NCBI GenBank assembly: GCA_026418675.1
Contig: JAOAAX010000006.1
Location: 53,371-117,370 of the forward strand
Direction: 5' to 3'
DNA: 64,000 nt
Origin: Chthoniobacterales bacterium
Lineage (GTDB): Bacteria; Verrucomicrobiota; Verrucomicrobiia; Chthoniobacterales; DYNR01
In this document: in pieces, positions 16,799-26,060 of the stretch
Numbering within the stretch: the first letter of the stretch is position 1
Layout: every line of letters begins with the position of its first letter
Translations under genes and position numbers: made by a program
The notes under the pieces: model-generated
Seen by the model: the letters and a program-made list of their open reading frames with translations, nothing else
Databases searched by the model: none
What the model was told of the DNA's origin: nothing

Positions 16799-17410
16799 TC
16801 AGGGCTTTTGAGTTAAAAGCCACCACACCCACACAACCAACCCCATCCATCCAATTCCCTGCAAAGGCAGCGTAAAAGCAAAACCCGCACGTAGCCAATA
16901 CCCAAAATCCCTACCACCCTCCGCTTCTTCCGCTTCCTCAACACCTTCATGGATTTCCGGCTCCTCAATCGAAAATCTCGCCATCGCTTTTTGATACTCA
17001 CTCCGAGCTTCCTCCAATATTGCTTGTCCTCTATTAAGCTCCTTCGCAGCCTCCCCTGCAGTCCATTGCTTCGGCTGAATCCCTTGTAACGCTGTCAAAT
17101 ACCCAGAAAAATTTTTGTGAACCACCTTCAACTGCTCTGCTCGTTGCTCAAGTTCCTCTGCTTGTTTCGCAATCAAAACCAACGCTTGCGTCATTTTCTC
17201 TATCATTTCCTCCTTCCCTCTCTCCAAAGACTCTTGCCGCCGTGTCAATTCCTCCAATCGCTGCTTCTCCTTCTCAATTTGCTCTTGCTTCCGTCGCAGC
17301 TCATCAAGCTCTTCCTTAGCACGTCGAACCTTCTCCTGCAATTCTTCCGCCTCAGAACTTAACGGCAAATCCATCGGCAACTGACCTTCTGGCTCACGAT
17401 GTAAATTCAT
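16799..17410 (-). CDS. Coiled-coil protein with C-terminal membrane anchor
   Basis: 203 residues; no family recognised. A long coiled coil spans about residues 18-100 (ELQEKVRRAKEELDELRRK, continuing with K/E/L/Q repeats). A globular segment follows around 100-145, an acidic patch EEAEEAEGG and a hydrophobic C-terminal helix (about 172-199, with WMGLVVWVWWLL). It and the following small gene look like a pair of tail-anchored coiled-coil partners, in an operon with a MidA-type methyltransferase. The first gene of the operon, it is divergent from infA. Confidence 0.72.
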   Translation of the reverse strand: MNLHREPEGQLPMDLPLSSEAEELQEKVRRAKEELDELRRKQEQIEKEKQRLEELTRRQESLERGKEEMIEKMTQALVLIAKQAEELEQRAEQLKVVHKNFSGYLTALQGIQPKQWTAGEAAKELNRGQAILEEARSEYQKAMARFSIEEPEIHEGVEEAEEAEGGRDFGYWLRAGFAFTLPLQGIGWMGLVVWVWWLLTQKP

Positions 17411-17650
17411 AGCACTCTTCTTTCCTCACGGACTCGTTCTATTCTCTCTTACCCGCAATTTCAGAAAACTTGGCACTTCAAGTTTTTACTCTCGTTATCC
17501 TATGCCAAATTCTTCCATCCTTCCCTACACCAAACACTCCTCCAATTCCATGAAATTTTTTTGCTCCCATCTTTCCAATTTCTCTACATCACCATTGTTG
17601 CAATCTTCAAAAAAAAACGCTAAAAGCTCCCGCCAATAAATCCAGAACCT
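17411..17650. promoter_or_regulatory. Divergent gap between coiled-coil operon and infA
   Basis: 240 bp without a supported gene, very C-rich on the + strand. It must contain the promoters for infA (+) and the coiled-coil/midA operon (-). I see no clear consensus -35/-10 elements and no strong hairpin. Confidence 0.35.
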
Positions 17651-17914
17651 ATGCCAAAAGAGGAATGCATCTCAAGCGAAGGGGTTGTCGTTGACGTCCT
17701 TCCAAGCACTATGTTTCGCGTCAAGCTCCCCAACGGCCACATCGTCCTCGCTCACATCTCTGGCAAAATGCGTAAAAACTTCATTCGCATTGTGCCCGGT
17801 GACAAAGTCATGCTCGAAATTTCCCCCTACGACCTCACCAAAGCCCGCATCATTTACCGCGACCCCGGCCAAGTTCCCGAAACTCCAGAACCACCAAAAC
17901 GCAAAAACAATTAA
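17651..17914 (+). CDS. infA: Translation initiation factor IF-1
   Basis: Small S1/OB-fold factor binding the ribosomal A site during initiation. The 87 residues include the IF-1 core [37 protein letters not shown] and [21 protein letters not shown]-1 is normally about 72 residues; here a P/K-rich tail (about 72-87) is added at the C-terminus. It is followed after 23 nt by an acyl-CoA synthetase gene, an unusual neighbour for infA. Confidence 0.95.
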   Translation: MPKEECISSEGVVVDVLPSTMFRVKLPNGHIVLAHISGKMRKNFIRIVPGDKVMLEISPYDLTKARIIYRDPGQVPETPEPPKRKNN

Positions 17915-17937
17915 CCTCCACCCCTCCCCCCCGTTCG

Positions 17938-19893
17938 GTGGATCCACTCGTTTCTCAAAGCCCCCCACCCGGCAACCGCATCATCCCTTCAAACATCGCC
18001 GACCTCTACCTCCAAGCTGCTTCCCGCTACGGCGATGCCCCAGCTTTCCTCCGCCGCTCCATCGGCTCCACTTGGGAAGCCTGCTCCTTCAGCCAACTCG
18101 CAGAAAACGGAAAAGCCCTCGCCACAGCTCTCATCTCCCTCGGCGCCGCCCCTCGCTCCCACATCGCTATCCTCTCCGACAACCGCCTCGAGTGGATTTT
18201 AACAGACTGCGCTGTCCAATTTTGTGGCGCAGCCAATGTCCCTCGCGGCGCCGACATTACCCCTCAGGAAATCGCCTACATCCTCTCCCATGCCGACGTC
18301 GAAATCGCTTTCGTCGAAAACCCTCAAATCCTCGAACGCCTCGATTCCGTTCGCCGCCAAATCCGCAAACTCCGCGAAGTTATCCTCATTGAACCCCGCA
18401 ACATCCCCCCTTCCCGTCACCTCCATCACTTCCAAGACCTACTCGATCGTGGCCGCCACCTCAGAAACTCAGGTGACCGCTCCATCGAAGATCGCATCTC
18501 CAACATCCACCCCCACGACCTCTTCACTCTCATTTACACATCGGGCACAACCGGCAAACCAAAAGGCGTCATGCTCACACACGCCAACATGGTTTCTCAA
18601 ATCCGCAACCTCCCCTTCCCACTTTCTCGCAACGATCGAGCTCTCTCCATACTGCCCGTCTGGCACAGCTACGAACGCGTCTTCGAAATGGTCGCCATCA
18701 GTTGGGGCGTGGCAACTTACTACACCTCCATCCGCACCATCGCCGAAGACCTCAAGTCCGTCCGCCCAACCATTATGGCTTCTGCTCCACGCCTCTGGGA
18801 AAACCTTTACCAGAAAATCCTCGCCAACGTCCGCAACTCCTCCCCTCTCCGCCAAGCCCTCTTCCATCTGGCCTACCAAACCGCACTCCGCATCCTCCGC
18901 GCGCGCGCCTTCCTCCGCGGTCAACTCCTCGACACCCAAGGCCGCTCCCTCTTTCAGAAACTCCATCTCACACTCCTTTCCATCCTAACCCTCTCCCTTC
19001 TGACACTCCCACACAAATTTTTCGATGCAATCGTCCTAAAAAAACTTCGCAAGCTCCTCGGCGGAAACTTCCGCGGAACCATCTCCGGCGGCGGAGCCCT
19101 CCAGCCCCATGTTGACGAGTTCTTCAATGCCATCGGCATCCCCGTCCTCGAAGGCTACGGTATGACCGAAACCTCCCCGGTCCTCGCAGTCCGAACTTGG
19201 GAAAACCTCGTCATCGGCACTGTCGGCCCTTTCTACCCAGAAACCGAAATACGTATTGTAGACATTAATTCCGGCGAAATCCTTTATCCTAATCCTCGCC
19301 TCCCTCACCGCGGACTCGGCAAACGTGGCATCATCCACGCCCGCGGCCCTCAAGTCATGCAAGGCTATTACAAAAACCCCAATGCCACAGCAGAAGTCCT
19401 CAAAGATGGTTGGATGAATACAGGCGACATCGGAATGGTTACCTTCAACGGTTGCCTCAAAATCCTCGGACGTTGCAAAGATACCATCGTCCTCCTCAGC
19501 GGCGAAAACGTCGAACCTGTCCCTATCGAGTCACGTCTCGTCGAATCCCCTTTCATCGAAAACTGCATCGTCGTCGGACAGGATCAGAAATTCCTGTCAG
19601 CTCTCATCGTCCCCTCTCTCGACGCTTTTCGAAACGCAGGCATCGAAGCAAATTCCCATTCCGAAATCGCTTCCCTCTCAAAAGCCAGAGATATAATCAA
19701 CGCAGAAATCCGCCGCCTAATCTCCCCACAAGCTGGATTCAAACCTCACGAGCGCATCTCCGATTGGCGCATACTCCCAAAACCCTTCGAAGTCGGAGAC
19801 GAACTCACCCCTACCTTCAAGCTCCGCCGCCACATCATCACAGAACGCTATGCAAACCTTATCAACGATATCTACCGCAACACGGAAATCTGA
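17938..19893 (+). CDS. Long-chain fatty acyl-CoA synthetase (AMP-forming)
   Basis: ANL-superfamily ligase that activates fatty acids through acyl-AMP to acyl-CoA. 651 residues from GTG 17938. The phosphate-binding motif YTSGTTGKPKG lies near residues 199-209; then the central ATP motif YGMTETSPV, the motif GWMNTGDIG and the hinge GRCKDTIVLLSGENVEPVPIE. Length and the LLSGENV element match eukaryotic-like FadD15-type enzymes. A hydrophobic segment around 345-360 may contact membrane. Substrate chain length cannot be told. It probably shares a transcript with infA and is convergent with hisA. Confidence 0.9.
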   Translation: MDPLVSQSPPPGNRIIPSNIADLYLQAASRYGDAPAFLRRSIGSTWEACSFSQLAENGKALATALISLGAAPRSHIAILSDNRLEWILTDCAVQFCGAANVPRGADITPQEIAYILSHADVEIAFVENPQILERLDSVRRQIRKLREVILIEPRNIPPSRHLHHFQDLLDRGRHLRNSGDRSIEDRISNIHPHDLFTLIYTSGTTGKPKGVMLTHANMVSQIRNLPFPLSRNDRALSILPVWHSYERVFEMVAISWGVATYYTSIRTIAEDLKSVRPTIMASAPRLWENLYQKILANVRNSSPLRQALFHLAYQTALRILRARAFLRGQLLDTQGRSLFQKLHLTLLSILTLSLLTLPHKFFDAIVLKKLRKLLGGNFRGTISGGGALQPHVDEFFNAIGIPVLEGYGMTETSPVLAVRTWENLVIGTVGPFYPETEIRIVDINSGEILYPNPRLPHRGLGKRGIIHARGPQVMQGYYKNPNATAEVLKDGWMNTGDIGMVTFNGCLKILGRCKDTIVLLSGENVEPVPIESRLVESPFIENCIVVGQDQKFLSALIVPSLDAFRNAGIEANSHSEIASLSKARDIINAEIRRLISPQAGFKPHERISDWRILPKPFEVGDELTPTFKLRRHIITERYANLINDIYRNTEI

Positions 19894-19904
19894 ACTTCGA
19901 GTTA

Positions 19905-20627
19905 TTAGCGGTCCGAATTTTTTTCCTTGAACGGAAGTGGTATCCTACCTTCATATAAAGCCTTGCCAATTATCACTCCTTCAAGGATTCCCATCCTTTC
20001 AAGGGCATCTAGGTCCTCCCGACTTGATACCCCTCCACTTGCAATTAAAGGCACTGACACATTTGCTGCCATCTCCTCCAGAGCACGAAAATTGGGCCCA
20101 CTCAACATCCCATCCGTAGAAATATCCGTGTATATCAAAACTCCGGCACCGGCAGCCTCGGCCTTTTTGCCAAACTCAACTGCCCGAATATTCGTTTCAC
20201 CCTTCCAACCTCGCACAGCAACAAAACCATTTCGCGCGTCAACCCCTACTGCAACCTGATCTCTTCCAAACTCCTCCACAAGCTGACTCACAAATTCCAA
20301 GTCCTCTGCAGCTCGCGTCCCCAAAACCACCCGCCGAACACCAGCATCCATCGCCCGACATACTGCTTCCCGACTCCGCATCCCTCCGCCTAACTCACAG
20401 GGAATAGGAACATGCCGACAAATCTCCCGCACTTTCTCCAGATTCTTGAGCTCTCCTCCAAAAGCCGCATCCAAGTCAACCAAATGCAGCCAATCCCCAC
20501 CCGCCTCAACCCATTTCTCCGCATAATAGATCGGATTGTCAGAATAAACCTTCCTTTTCTCCGGATCACCCCGCTCTAGCCGCACAACACAGCCACCCAT
20601 TAAATCAATCGCCGGAAAATAAAGCAT
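19905..20627 (-). CDS. hisA: HisA, ProFAR isomerase (histidine biosynthesis)
   Basis: TIM-barrel isomerase converting ProFAR to PRFAR in histidine synthesis. I start at ATG 20627 (240 residues); a TTG two codons upstream would add two residues. Catalytic aspartates are seen in FPAIDLMGG (near residue 7) and VGVDARNG (near 128). LVDLDAAFGG, ELGGGMR, TDISTDGMLSGPN and ASGGVSS are family landmarks. No other his genes are near; it follows gltA and a possible small ORF. Confidence 0.95.
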   Translation of the reverse strand: MLYFPAIDLMGGCVVRLERGDPEKRKVYSDNPIYYAEKWVEAGGDWLHLVDLDAAFGGELKNLEKVREICRHVPIPCELGGGMRSREAVCRAMDAGVRRVVLGTRAAEDLEFVSQLVEEFGRDQVAVGVDARNGFVAVRGWKGETNIRAVEFGKKAEAAGAGVLIYTDISTDGMLSGPNFRALEEMAANVSVPLIASGGVSSREDLDALERMGILEGVIIGKALYEGRIPLPFKEKNSDR

Positions 20628-20642
20628 AATCAAAAATTAACT

Positions 20643-20738
20643 TTAAATTCCCCTTTCCACTCCTTCTTCCATCAACCACATCAATCCTCCCCAAAGCGCC
20701 AGTCGGCTCAACTCAGTATTCAGCCCAAAGCCAATCAT
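20643..20738 (-). CDS. Possible 31-residue small ORF between gltA and hisA
   Basis: An ATG at 20738 follows the gltA stop by 5 nt and is preceded by AGGGG at suitable spacing. The frame runs 31 codons to TAA at 20643, ending 15 nt before the hisA ATG. The peptide (MIGFGLNTELSRLALWGG...) is amphipathic with several W, L and G residues. It fills the gltA-hisA gap almost exactly. No family is recognised, and it could be chance. Confidence 0.3.
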   Translation of the reverse strand: MIGFGLNTELSRLALWGGLMWLMEEGVERGI

Positions 20739-20743
20739 TTCCC

Positions 20744-22075
20744 CTAACCCCTTTCTTCAACCGGAACATAGTGCCGCAAAGTTTGACCTATGTATAGTTG
20801 CCTTGGCCGATAAATCCGGCTCTCCGAATTCTCCATGATTTCTTTGTAATTAGCAATCCAGCCCGGCATCCTGCCAATTGCAAAAATCACTGTAAACATC
20901 TCCAGCGGAATTCCTACCGCCCGCATAATAATCCCACTGTAAAAATCTACATTCGGGTAAAGTTTGCGCTCTATGAAATAGTCGTCGTGTATCGCTGCTT
21001 CCTCCAAACGCTTAGCTATATCGAGTAAAGGGTCCGTTGTGTTGAGTTTCGCCAGCAAATCATCACATGCCTTCTTTATAATCCGTGCCCGCGGATCGTA
21101 GTTCTTGTAAACCCTATGCCCAAATCCCATGAGCCGCCGTTTCTTGCTCTTTGCTGCTTCTATAAATTTCGTCCCGTCATCCCCCTCATCATGGATCGCT
21201 TGTAGCATCTCAATTACAGCTTGGTTCGCCCCTCCATGCAGTGGCCCCCACAAAGCACATACTCCCGCCGCAGCACTTGCAAATAAATTGGCTCGACTAG
21301 AAGCTACCGTCCGCACTGTCGCTGTAGAGCAATTCTGCTCATGGTCAGCATGCAGCAACAAAACTAAGTCCAAAGCCCGAACAACCTCCGGATCCAACGG
21401 ATAATCCTCGTTCGGCATCGAAAACATCATGTGCAAAAAATTCTGCGTATATTTATACGCACGCTTTGGATAAATAATTGGCAAACCACGTGACTTCCGG
21501 TAGGAAAACGCAGCAATCGTCCGCACCTGCGAAATCAGCCTCGCAGCTTGAATCTCAAACCGCTCCGGATTGTATCCACCAGCCATCAAGCCTGGATAAA
21601 AACAACTACTAGCATTGATCATTGAGGAAAGAATCGCCATCGGATGTGCCGTCGCAGGAAAACCCTCAAAGTGATACTTCATGTCCTCATGCACCATCTG
21701 GTGATCACTTAAAAGCTCCGAAAACCGGCTCAATTGCCTCTGCGTCGGCAAATTCCCGTAAATAATCAAATAGGCACACTCGACAAACGTTGAATGCTCT
21801 GCAAGCTCCTCAATCGGAATACCGCGATAGCGCAAAATCCCCTTCTCCCCATCAATAAACGTTATCGCACTTTGGCACGACCCCGTGTTCGCATAACCAT
21901 CATCCAATGTAATACATCCAGTTAATGCCCGTAACTGCGAAATATCTATTGCTCGCTCCCCTTCAGTCCCCCTTCGAATGGGAAGCTCATAAACCTTTCC
22001 ATCAATTTCTAAACGGGCCACGGGGGAAGATGTGGTAGCTTCCGAGTTACTCATACGCCCGGAAAATATGCCCAA
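20744..22075 (-). CDS. gltA: Citrate synthase
   Basis: Condenses oxaloacetate and acetyl-CoA, first step of the TCA cycle. 443 residues from TTG 22075, which has AGAGGGG 4 nt upstream; ATG 22054 (436 residues) is the alternative. Domains match bacterial GltA: N-terminal beta region ([14 protein letters not shown]), then the catalytic site with His in [23 protein letters not shown] and the Asp/His region [15 protein letters not shown]. The N-terminal domain and length suggest the hexameric, Gram-negative type. Part of a minus-strand run rplS-rnhB-yraN-gltA-hisA. Confidence 0.96.
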   Translation of the reverse strand: MGIFSGRMSNSEATTSSPVARLEIDGKVYELPIRRGTEGERAIDISQLRALTGCITLDDGYANTGSCQSAITFIDGEKGILRYRGIPIEELAEHSTFVECAYLIIYGNLPTQRQLSRFSELLSDHQMVHEDMKYHFEGFPATAHPMAILSSMINASSCFYPGLMAGGYNPERFEIQAARLISQVRTIAAFSYRKSRGLPIIYPKRAYKYTQNFLHMMFSMPNEDYPLDPEVVRALDLVLLLHADHEQNCSTATVRTVASSRANLFASAAAGVCALWGPLHGGANQAVIEMLQAIHDEGDDGTKFIEAAKSKKRRLMGFGHRVYKNYDPRARIIKKACDDLLAKLNTTDPLLDIAKRLEEAAIHDDYFIERKLYPNVDFYSGIIMRAVGIPLEMFTVIFAIGRMPGWIANYKEIMENSESRIYRPRQLYIGQTLRHYVPVEERG

Positions 22076-22101
22076 CTAACCCCTCTCTTTCCACCCAAAT
22101 C

Positions 22102-22554
22102 TCATCGAAAAACATCATCCTTTATCCGAAATGCCCCACGTAAATGATTGACCTCCGGCTGCTCCTCCCCACCCCTAACTATTACCTCAACTATATCAAA
22201 ACGATAGCTGACTTCCGGGCAGTTCAGCGCACGAAGCCATAGCCTCGCCCCGCGTATAATACGCCTTCGCTTCGCTTCATCCACTGCCATCGCTGGTCTC
22301 CCATACTCAACATTAGATCGAGTCTTAACCTCTACAAAACAGAGCATTCGCTCCTTTTTATCCCGCGCCACAATATCAATCTCGCAATTCCTTCTGGGCC
22401 GAAAATTCCTCCTCAAAATCCGAAAACCATGCCTCTTTAAAAACCAAACAGCTACCTCCTCTCCCCACCTCCCCAACTCATTCGCATCATTGACCGGCGC
22501 AGGTAACCTCTGCCACCGGCTTAAAACTTTTTCTATGAATTGGTGAAGGCCCAT
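22102..22554 (-). CDS. YraN/UPF0102 family nuclease-like protein
   Basis: 150 residues, matching the YraN family (restriction endonuclease-like fold, function not established). The family motifs ELGRWGEEVAVWFLKRHGF, CEIDIVARD and CFVEVKTRS give the D-x-ExK-type active-site residues. It overlaps the end of rnhB by 68 nt, a large overlap for this genome. The first 25 residues before ELGRWGEE may therefore be dispensable or the start may be internal. rnhB-yraN adjacency is common in bacteria, which supports the call. Confidence 0.88.
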   Translation of the reverse strand: MGLHQFIEKVLSRWQRLPAPVNDANELGRWGEEVAVWFLKRHGFRILRRNFRPRRNCEIDIVARDKKERMLCFVEVKTRSNVEYGRPAMAVDEAKRRRIIRGARLWLRALNCPEVSYRFDIVEVIVRGGEEQPEVNHLRGAFRIKDDVFR

Positions 22555-23107
22555 ACTTCCTCAAAAGCGTGAGGTGTAAAGCCGTCCCATACCCCTTGTG
22601 CTTCTCAAAGGCATATTCCGGATACATCTCTGCCAACTTCCTCATCTCCCTGTCCCGTGCTACTTTTGCTAAAACGCTCGCAGCAGCTATACTCAAACTC
22701 CGAGAATCCCCTCCCACAATTGCTTCATGCGGCACTTCTAACCCTTCCACAGGCAAGCCATCCACCAACGCAAAATCCGGAGCCACCACAAGGCCATCAA
22801 GTGCTCTACGCATCGCCAAATAGGTCGCTCTCAAAATATTCATCTCGTCAATCTCAACCACAGAAGCCGAAGCCACGCAGTATATCACCCCTTCATAACT
22901 ACAAATCCGCTCCGCAAGCCGCTCACGCATCTTCGGGGCCAATTTCTTAGAATCATCCAGCCCACTAAGCTCAAAGCCTACAGGTAATATAACCGCCGCT
23001 GCAAAAACTGGACCAGCCAATGGCCCTCGCCCAGCCTCATCCACACCCGCTATTGCCTTGAATCCCCTTGAACGCAATAAATCCTCCGCTTCAAGATTAC
23101 AAGGCAT
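22487..23107 (-). CDS. rnhB: Ribonuclease HII
   Basis: Endonuclease cutting RNA in RNA-DNA hybrids and at single ribonucleotides in DNA. 206 residues from ATG 23107 (a TTG precedes). Catalytic motif GVDEAGRGPLAGPV carries the Asp-Glu pair; LDDSKKL and the later ALVDG and YGTALHLTLLRKYGPSPIHR are typical. It lies between rplS and yraN. Confidence 0.95.
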   Translation of the reverse strand: MPCNLEAEDLLRSRGFKAIAGVDEAGRGPLAGPVFAAAVILPVGFELSGLDDSKKLAPKMRERLAERICSYEGVIYCVASASVVEIDEMNILRATYLAMRRALDGLVVAPDFALVDGLPVEGLEVPHEAIVGGDSRSLSIAAASVLAKVARDREMRKLAEMYPEYAFEKHKGYGTALHLTLLRKYGPSPIHRKSFKPVAEVTCAGQ

Positions 23108-23136
23108 CAAATGTATCCTTGAATTATAATTTACAT

Positions 23137-23490
23137 CTAGCGCGTTTTTTCCTTGACATTCATCGCCGCCTTGCCAGTCCGCTTCCGCAAGTAAAACAAC
23201 TTGGCACGGCGAACGTCCCCTCGCTTCTCAACCTCAATCTTGGCGATTCGCGGTGAATGCAAAGGGAAAACCCGCTCAACACCCTCTTCGTAGGAAATAC
23301 GCCGCACTGTAAAATTCTCATTAATTCCTTTTCCCTTGCGCGCAATCACGATCCCACTAAATACCTGTATCCTCTCCTTATCACCTTCAATAACGCGAGT
23401 ATGAACCCGGACAGTATCTCCAACCTGAAAATCTACTACCGGATTCTTACACTGCTCCTTATCGATCTTCTCAAACACATTCGTCGCCAT
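23137..23490 (-). CDS. rplS: 50S ribosomal protein L19
   Basis: Large-subunit protein at the 30S-50S interface. I use ATG 23490 (117 residues) because AGGAGA lies 7 nt upstream; a frame extending to 23520 has no comparable site. Conserved blocks [47 protein letters not shown] and [16 protein letters not shown] are all present. It is the first gene of the rplS-rnhB-yraN-gltA-hisA run, without the usual rpsP-rimM-trmD genes before it. Confidence 0.97.
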   Translation of the reverse strand: MATNVFEKIDKEQCKNPVVDFQVGDTVRVHTRVIEGDKERIQVFSGIVIARKGKGINENFTVRRISYEEGVERVFPLHSPRIAKIEVEKRGDVRRAKLFYLRKRTGKAAMNVKEKTR

Positions 23491-23703
23491 TTTTCGTTCT
23501 CCTAAGGTTTTTGATTTCAAACTCTAGTTCGTTTCATATGGAATTGCGCACCGCTGTCGCTGCCAGACCTCAATCCATTCAAACCCTCATGGGACTCAGC
23601 CGGTTAAACCAGCTCCCACAAAAGGAATCTAAGGATTTTTCTTCAAACTGACAGATAAACAACGCAGGTGTGCCCATTTTGAGTAGTTTTGAAAAATCAA
23701 ATG
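23491..23703 (-). promoter_or_regulatory. Leader region of rplS with a hairpin
   Basis: 213 nt between tRNA-Leu(GAG) and rplS. On the minus strand, 23591-23617 can fold with GGGAGCTGG against CCGGC...CCC around a TTTAA loop. It may be a ribosomal-protein leader structure or only a fold in a spacer of a tRNA-mRNA transcript. A short match to the CUGAG of TPP riboswitches is not supported by the rest. Confidence 0.3.
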
Positions 23704-23785
23704 TGCTCGGAGGGGGACTTGAACCCCCACGCCTTGCGGCATACGCCCCTCAAACGTACGTGTCTGCCAATTCCACCATCCGAGC
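23704..23785 (-). tRNA. tRNA-Leu (anticodon GAG)
   Basis: On the minus strand the acceptor stem GCTCGGA pairs with TCCGAGC, followed by discriminator A. The anticodon stem TACGT/GCGTA encloses the loop TTGAGGG, anticodon GAG. The variable arm TGCCGCAAGGCG and T-loop TTCAAGTC identify a class II leucine tRNA. CCA is not encoded. It lies about 210 nt upstream of rplS on the same strand. Confidence 0.94.
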
Positions 23786-24033
23786 TTGGTTCATTTACAT
23801 TCCACTATTGCTCCCATATTGGCAAGTTTTTTTCTCATCCATTCTCCAAACATCACTCCATTTTTTTTATTTGACCGATGCAAAATTACGTTAAAAAAGC
23901 TGCGTTTATCGTCTTTACAAAAATCCTCAGACAGAAAAGGTCTATTCCTTCCATCTTTTTATTGTCCTACTTAGCAAGATACCAATAGAAAACCTCTTCC
24001 CATTCCCAACAGCGAACCAACAAACAAATCCAA
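23786..24033. promoter_or_regulatory. Gap before thrS
   Basis: 248 bp, AT-rich in its centre. It separates the minus-strand tRNA from thrS (+) and should carry both promoters. TTGACC at 23871-23876 followed by TTAAAAAA about 16 nt later is a weak promoter candidate for thrS. No T-box or tRNA-like leader was recognised. Confidence 0.3.
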
Positions 24034-25869
24034 ATGACCGAATTAGAAAAGCTTCGCCACTCTTGCGCTCACGTCCTCGCAGCAGCAATCTTGAAAATTT
24101 GGCCCGACGCCCAATTCGCTGCAGGCCCCCCTGTCAATAACGGATTCTACTACGACCTCGAGCTCGATCACCGCATAACACCCGACGACTTCCCTAAAAT
24201 CGAGCAGGAAATGCAAAAAATCATTGAGGAACAACAGCCCTTCAAAAAGCAAGTTGTAACGCGTCAACAAGCTGAAATGCTCGCAAAAAAAGGAAGACTC
24301 GCCGCTCTCTCCGAACGTCAAACACCCAGCAAATTCAAACTCGACATCCTCATTAGCATACCTGAGGGCGAAGAAATCAGCCTCTACCAGAACGGCAATT
24401 TCCTCGATTTGTGCGCCGGCCCTCACCTCGAACACACTGGCCAAATCGGCGCTTTCCGTCTCACCCACGTCGCTAGCGCCTATTACAAAGGCGACGAGCG
24501 TAACCCACAACTCCAACGTATCTACGGAACAGCTTTCCCAACTAAACAGGAACTAGATAACCACTTCGCACTCCTTGAAGAAGCCGCAAAACGTGATCAC
24601 CGGAAGCTCGGCAAAGAATTAGAGTTATTCCTCATTGACGACACTGTCGGGCAAGGTCTCATCCTCTGGACCCCTAAGGGCGCTATCATCCGCCAGGAAC
24701 TGCAAAACTTCCTCGCCGAAGAACTACGCCGCAACGGTTACCTCCAGGTCTTTACTCCCCATATCGGCAAACTCGATCTCTACCGCACCTCCGGTCATTA
24801 CCCTTACTACGCGGATTCCCAATTCCCTCCCATCATTGAACGAGATTCCCTCCTTTCCCTCGCAAAAGAGGGTTGCTCCTGCTCCGAGCTGGCAAATAAA
24901 CTCTCAGAGGGAAAATTGGATGGCTTCCTCCTCAAACCTATGAATTGCCCCATGCACGCACGCATTTATGCCTCCCGCCCCCGCTCTTACCGTGACCTGC
25001 CACTCCGACTCGCCGAATTCGGAACCGTTTACCGCTGGGAGCAATCCGGCGAATTAAATGGCATGACCCGCGTCCGGGGTTTCACTCAGGACGACGCTCA
25101 TATCTTTTGCACACCAGAACAGTTAGACTCCGAAGTCCGCTCCTGCCTAACCCTCGTAAAAAAAGTCCTTTCCACTTTCGGCTTAAGCCAATTCCGCGTC
25201 CGTCTCGGCTTGCGTGACCCAAGCTCCTCCAAATACGTCGGCTCCACAAACAATTGGCAAAAAGCCGAAGAAGCTTGCCGCCGTGCAGTCCTCGATCTCG
25301 GCATCCATTTCCAGGAAGAAAAAGGCGAAGCCGCCTTTTATGGCCCAAAAATAGACTTTGTAGTCCAAGATGTTCTCGGACGCGAATGGCAACTGGGAAC
25401 CGTCCAAGTGGATTTCAACCTTCCAGTGCGTTTTGATCTCCGCTATAAAGGTTCAGATGGTGCAGAGCATGTGCCGGTCATGGTTCACCGTGCGCCATTC
25501 GGCTCCCTCGAACGTTTCACGGGCATCCTCATTGAACACTTCGCTGGTGCTTTCCCTCTTTGGCTCTCACCAGAACAAGTAAGAATTTTGCCTATTTCAG
25601 ATAAATTTATCGATTATTCTAACGAAATTTTTTCCATTCTCCAAGACAAAGCTATCCGTGCTTCTATTGATTCATCCCCTGACAAAATCGGAGCAAAAAT
25701 TCGCCTTGCACAAATAGAAAAAGTCCCTTACATGCTCATTGTTGGTGCAAGAGAGCAAGAGAATAAGTCTGTTTCTGTTCGGAGCCGCATCCATGGGGAT
25801 ATCGGCTCTATGAGTATTCCGCAATTCCTTGAACTGATTGGAAATGAAATCCAATCAAAGAAATTTTAA
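24034..25869 (+). CDS. thrS: Threonyl-tRNA synthetase without TGS domain
   Basis: Class II aminoacyl-tRNA synthetase charging tRNA-Thr. 611 residues. It starts directly with the editing domain (HSCAH metal/active site near residue 9, CAGPHLEHT near 129) and lacks the N-terminal TGS domain of about 60 residues found in E. coli ThrS. The catalytic core has MNCPMH, motif 2 RWEQSGELNGMTRVRGFTQDD and the zinc-ligand His residues; motif 3 and a C-terminal anticodon-binding domain (from about 510) follow. No upstream start restoring TGS was found. Followed by infC, the usual partner. Confidence 0.94.
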   Translation: MTELEKLRHSCAHVLAAAILKIWPDAQFAAGPPVNNGFYYDLELDHRITPDDFPKIEQEMQKIIEEQQPFKKQVVTRQQAEMLAKKGRLAALSERQTPSKFKLDILISIPEGEEISLYQNGNFLDLCAGPHLEHTGQIGAFRLTHVASAYYKGDERNPQLQRIYGTAFPTKQELDNHFALLEEAAKRDHRKLGKELELFLIDDTVGQGLILWTPKGAIIRQELQNFLAEELRRNGYLQVFTPHIGKLDLYRTSGHYPYYADSQFPPIIERDSLLSLAKEGCSCSELANKLSEGKLDGFLLKPMNCPMHARIYASRPRSYRDLPLRLAEFGTVYRWEQSGELNGMTRVRGFTQDDAHIFCTPEQLDSEVRSCLTLVKKVLSTFGLSQFRVRLGLRDPSSSKYVGSTNNWQKAEEACRRAVLDLGIHFQEEKGEAAFYGPKIDFVVQDVLGREWQLGTVQVDFNLPVRFDLRYKGSDGAEHVPVMVHRAPFGSLERFTGILIEHFAGAFPLWLSPEQVRILPISDKFIDYSNEIFSILQDKAIRASIDSSPDKIGAKIRLAQIEKVPYMLIVGAREQENKSVSVRSRIHGDIGSMSIPQFLELIGNEIQSKKF

Positions 25870-26060
25870 TCCAGCCGATTGAAAAGTAGGGACTTCACGG
25901 AATGTTCTCTGTTCTCCCCATTACTAATTCATTGCCATTGCCCTCCAAGAGTCATTCAGCCCAATCCCTTCCTTTACAAAACCCTTCAAGGGAAAACCCC
26001 AATTTTTTACCCATTCCTTTCTCCATCTTAACAAAAAAACAAACATAAGGGAGGATCACC

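Noticed and set aside
23500..23640. TPP-riboswitch-like CTGAG near the rplS leader
   Set aside because: The conserved second half of the TPP aptamer is missing and the downstream gene is ribosomal, so I keep only a generic leader.
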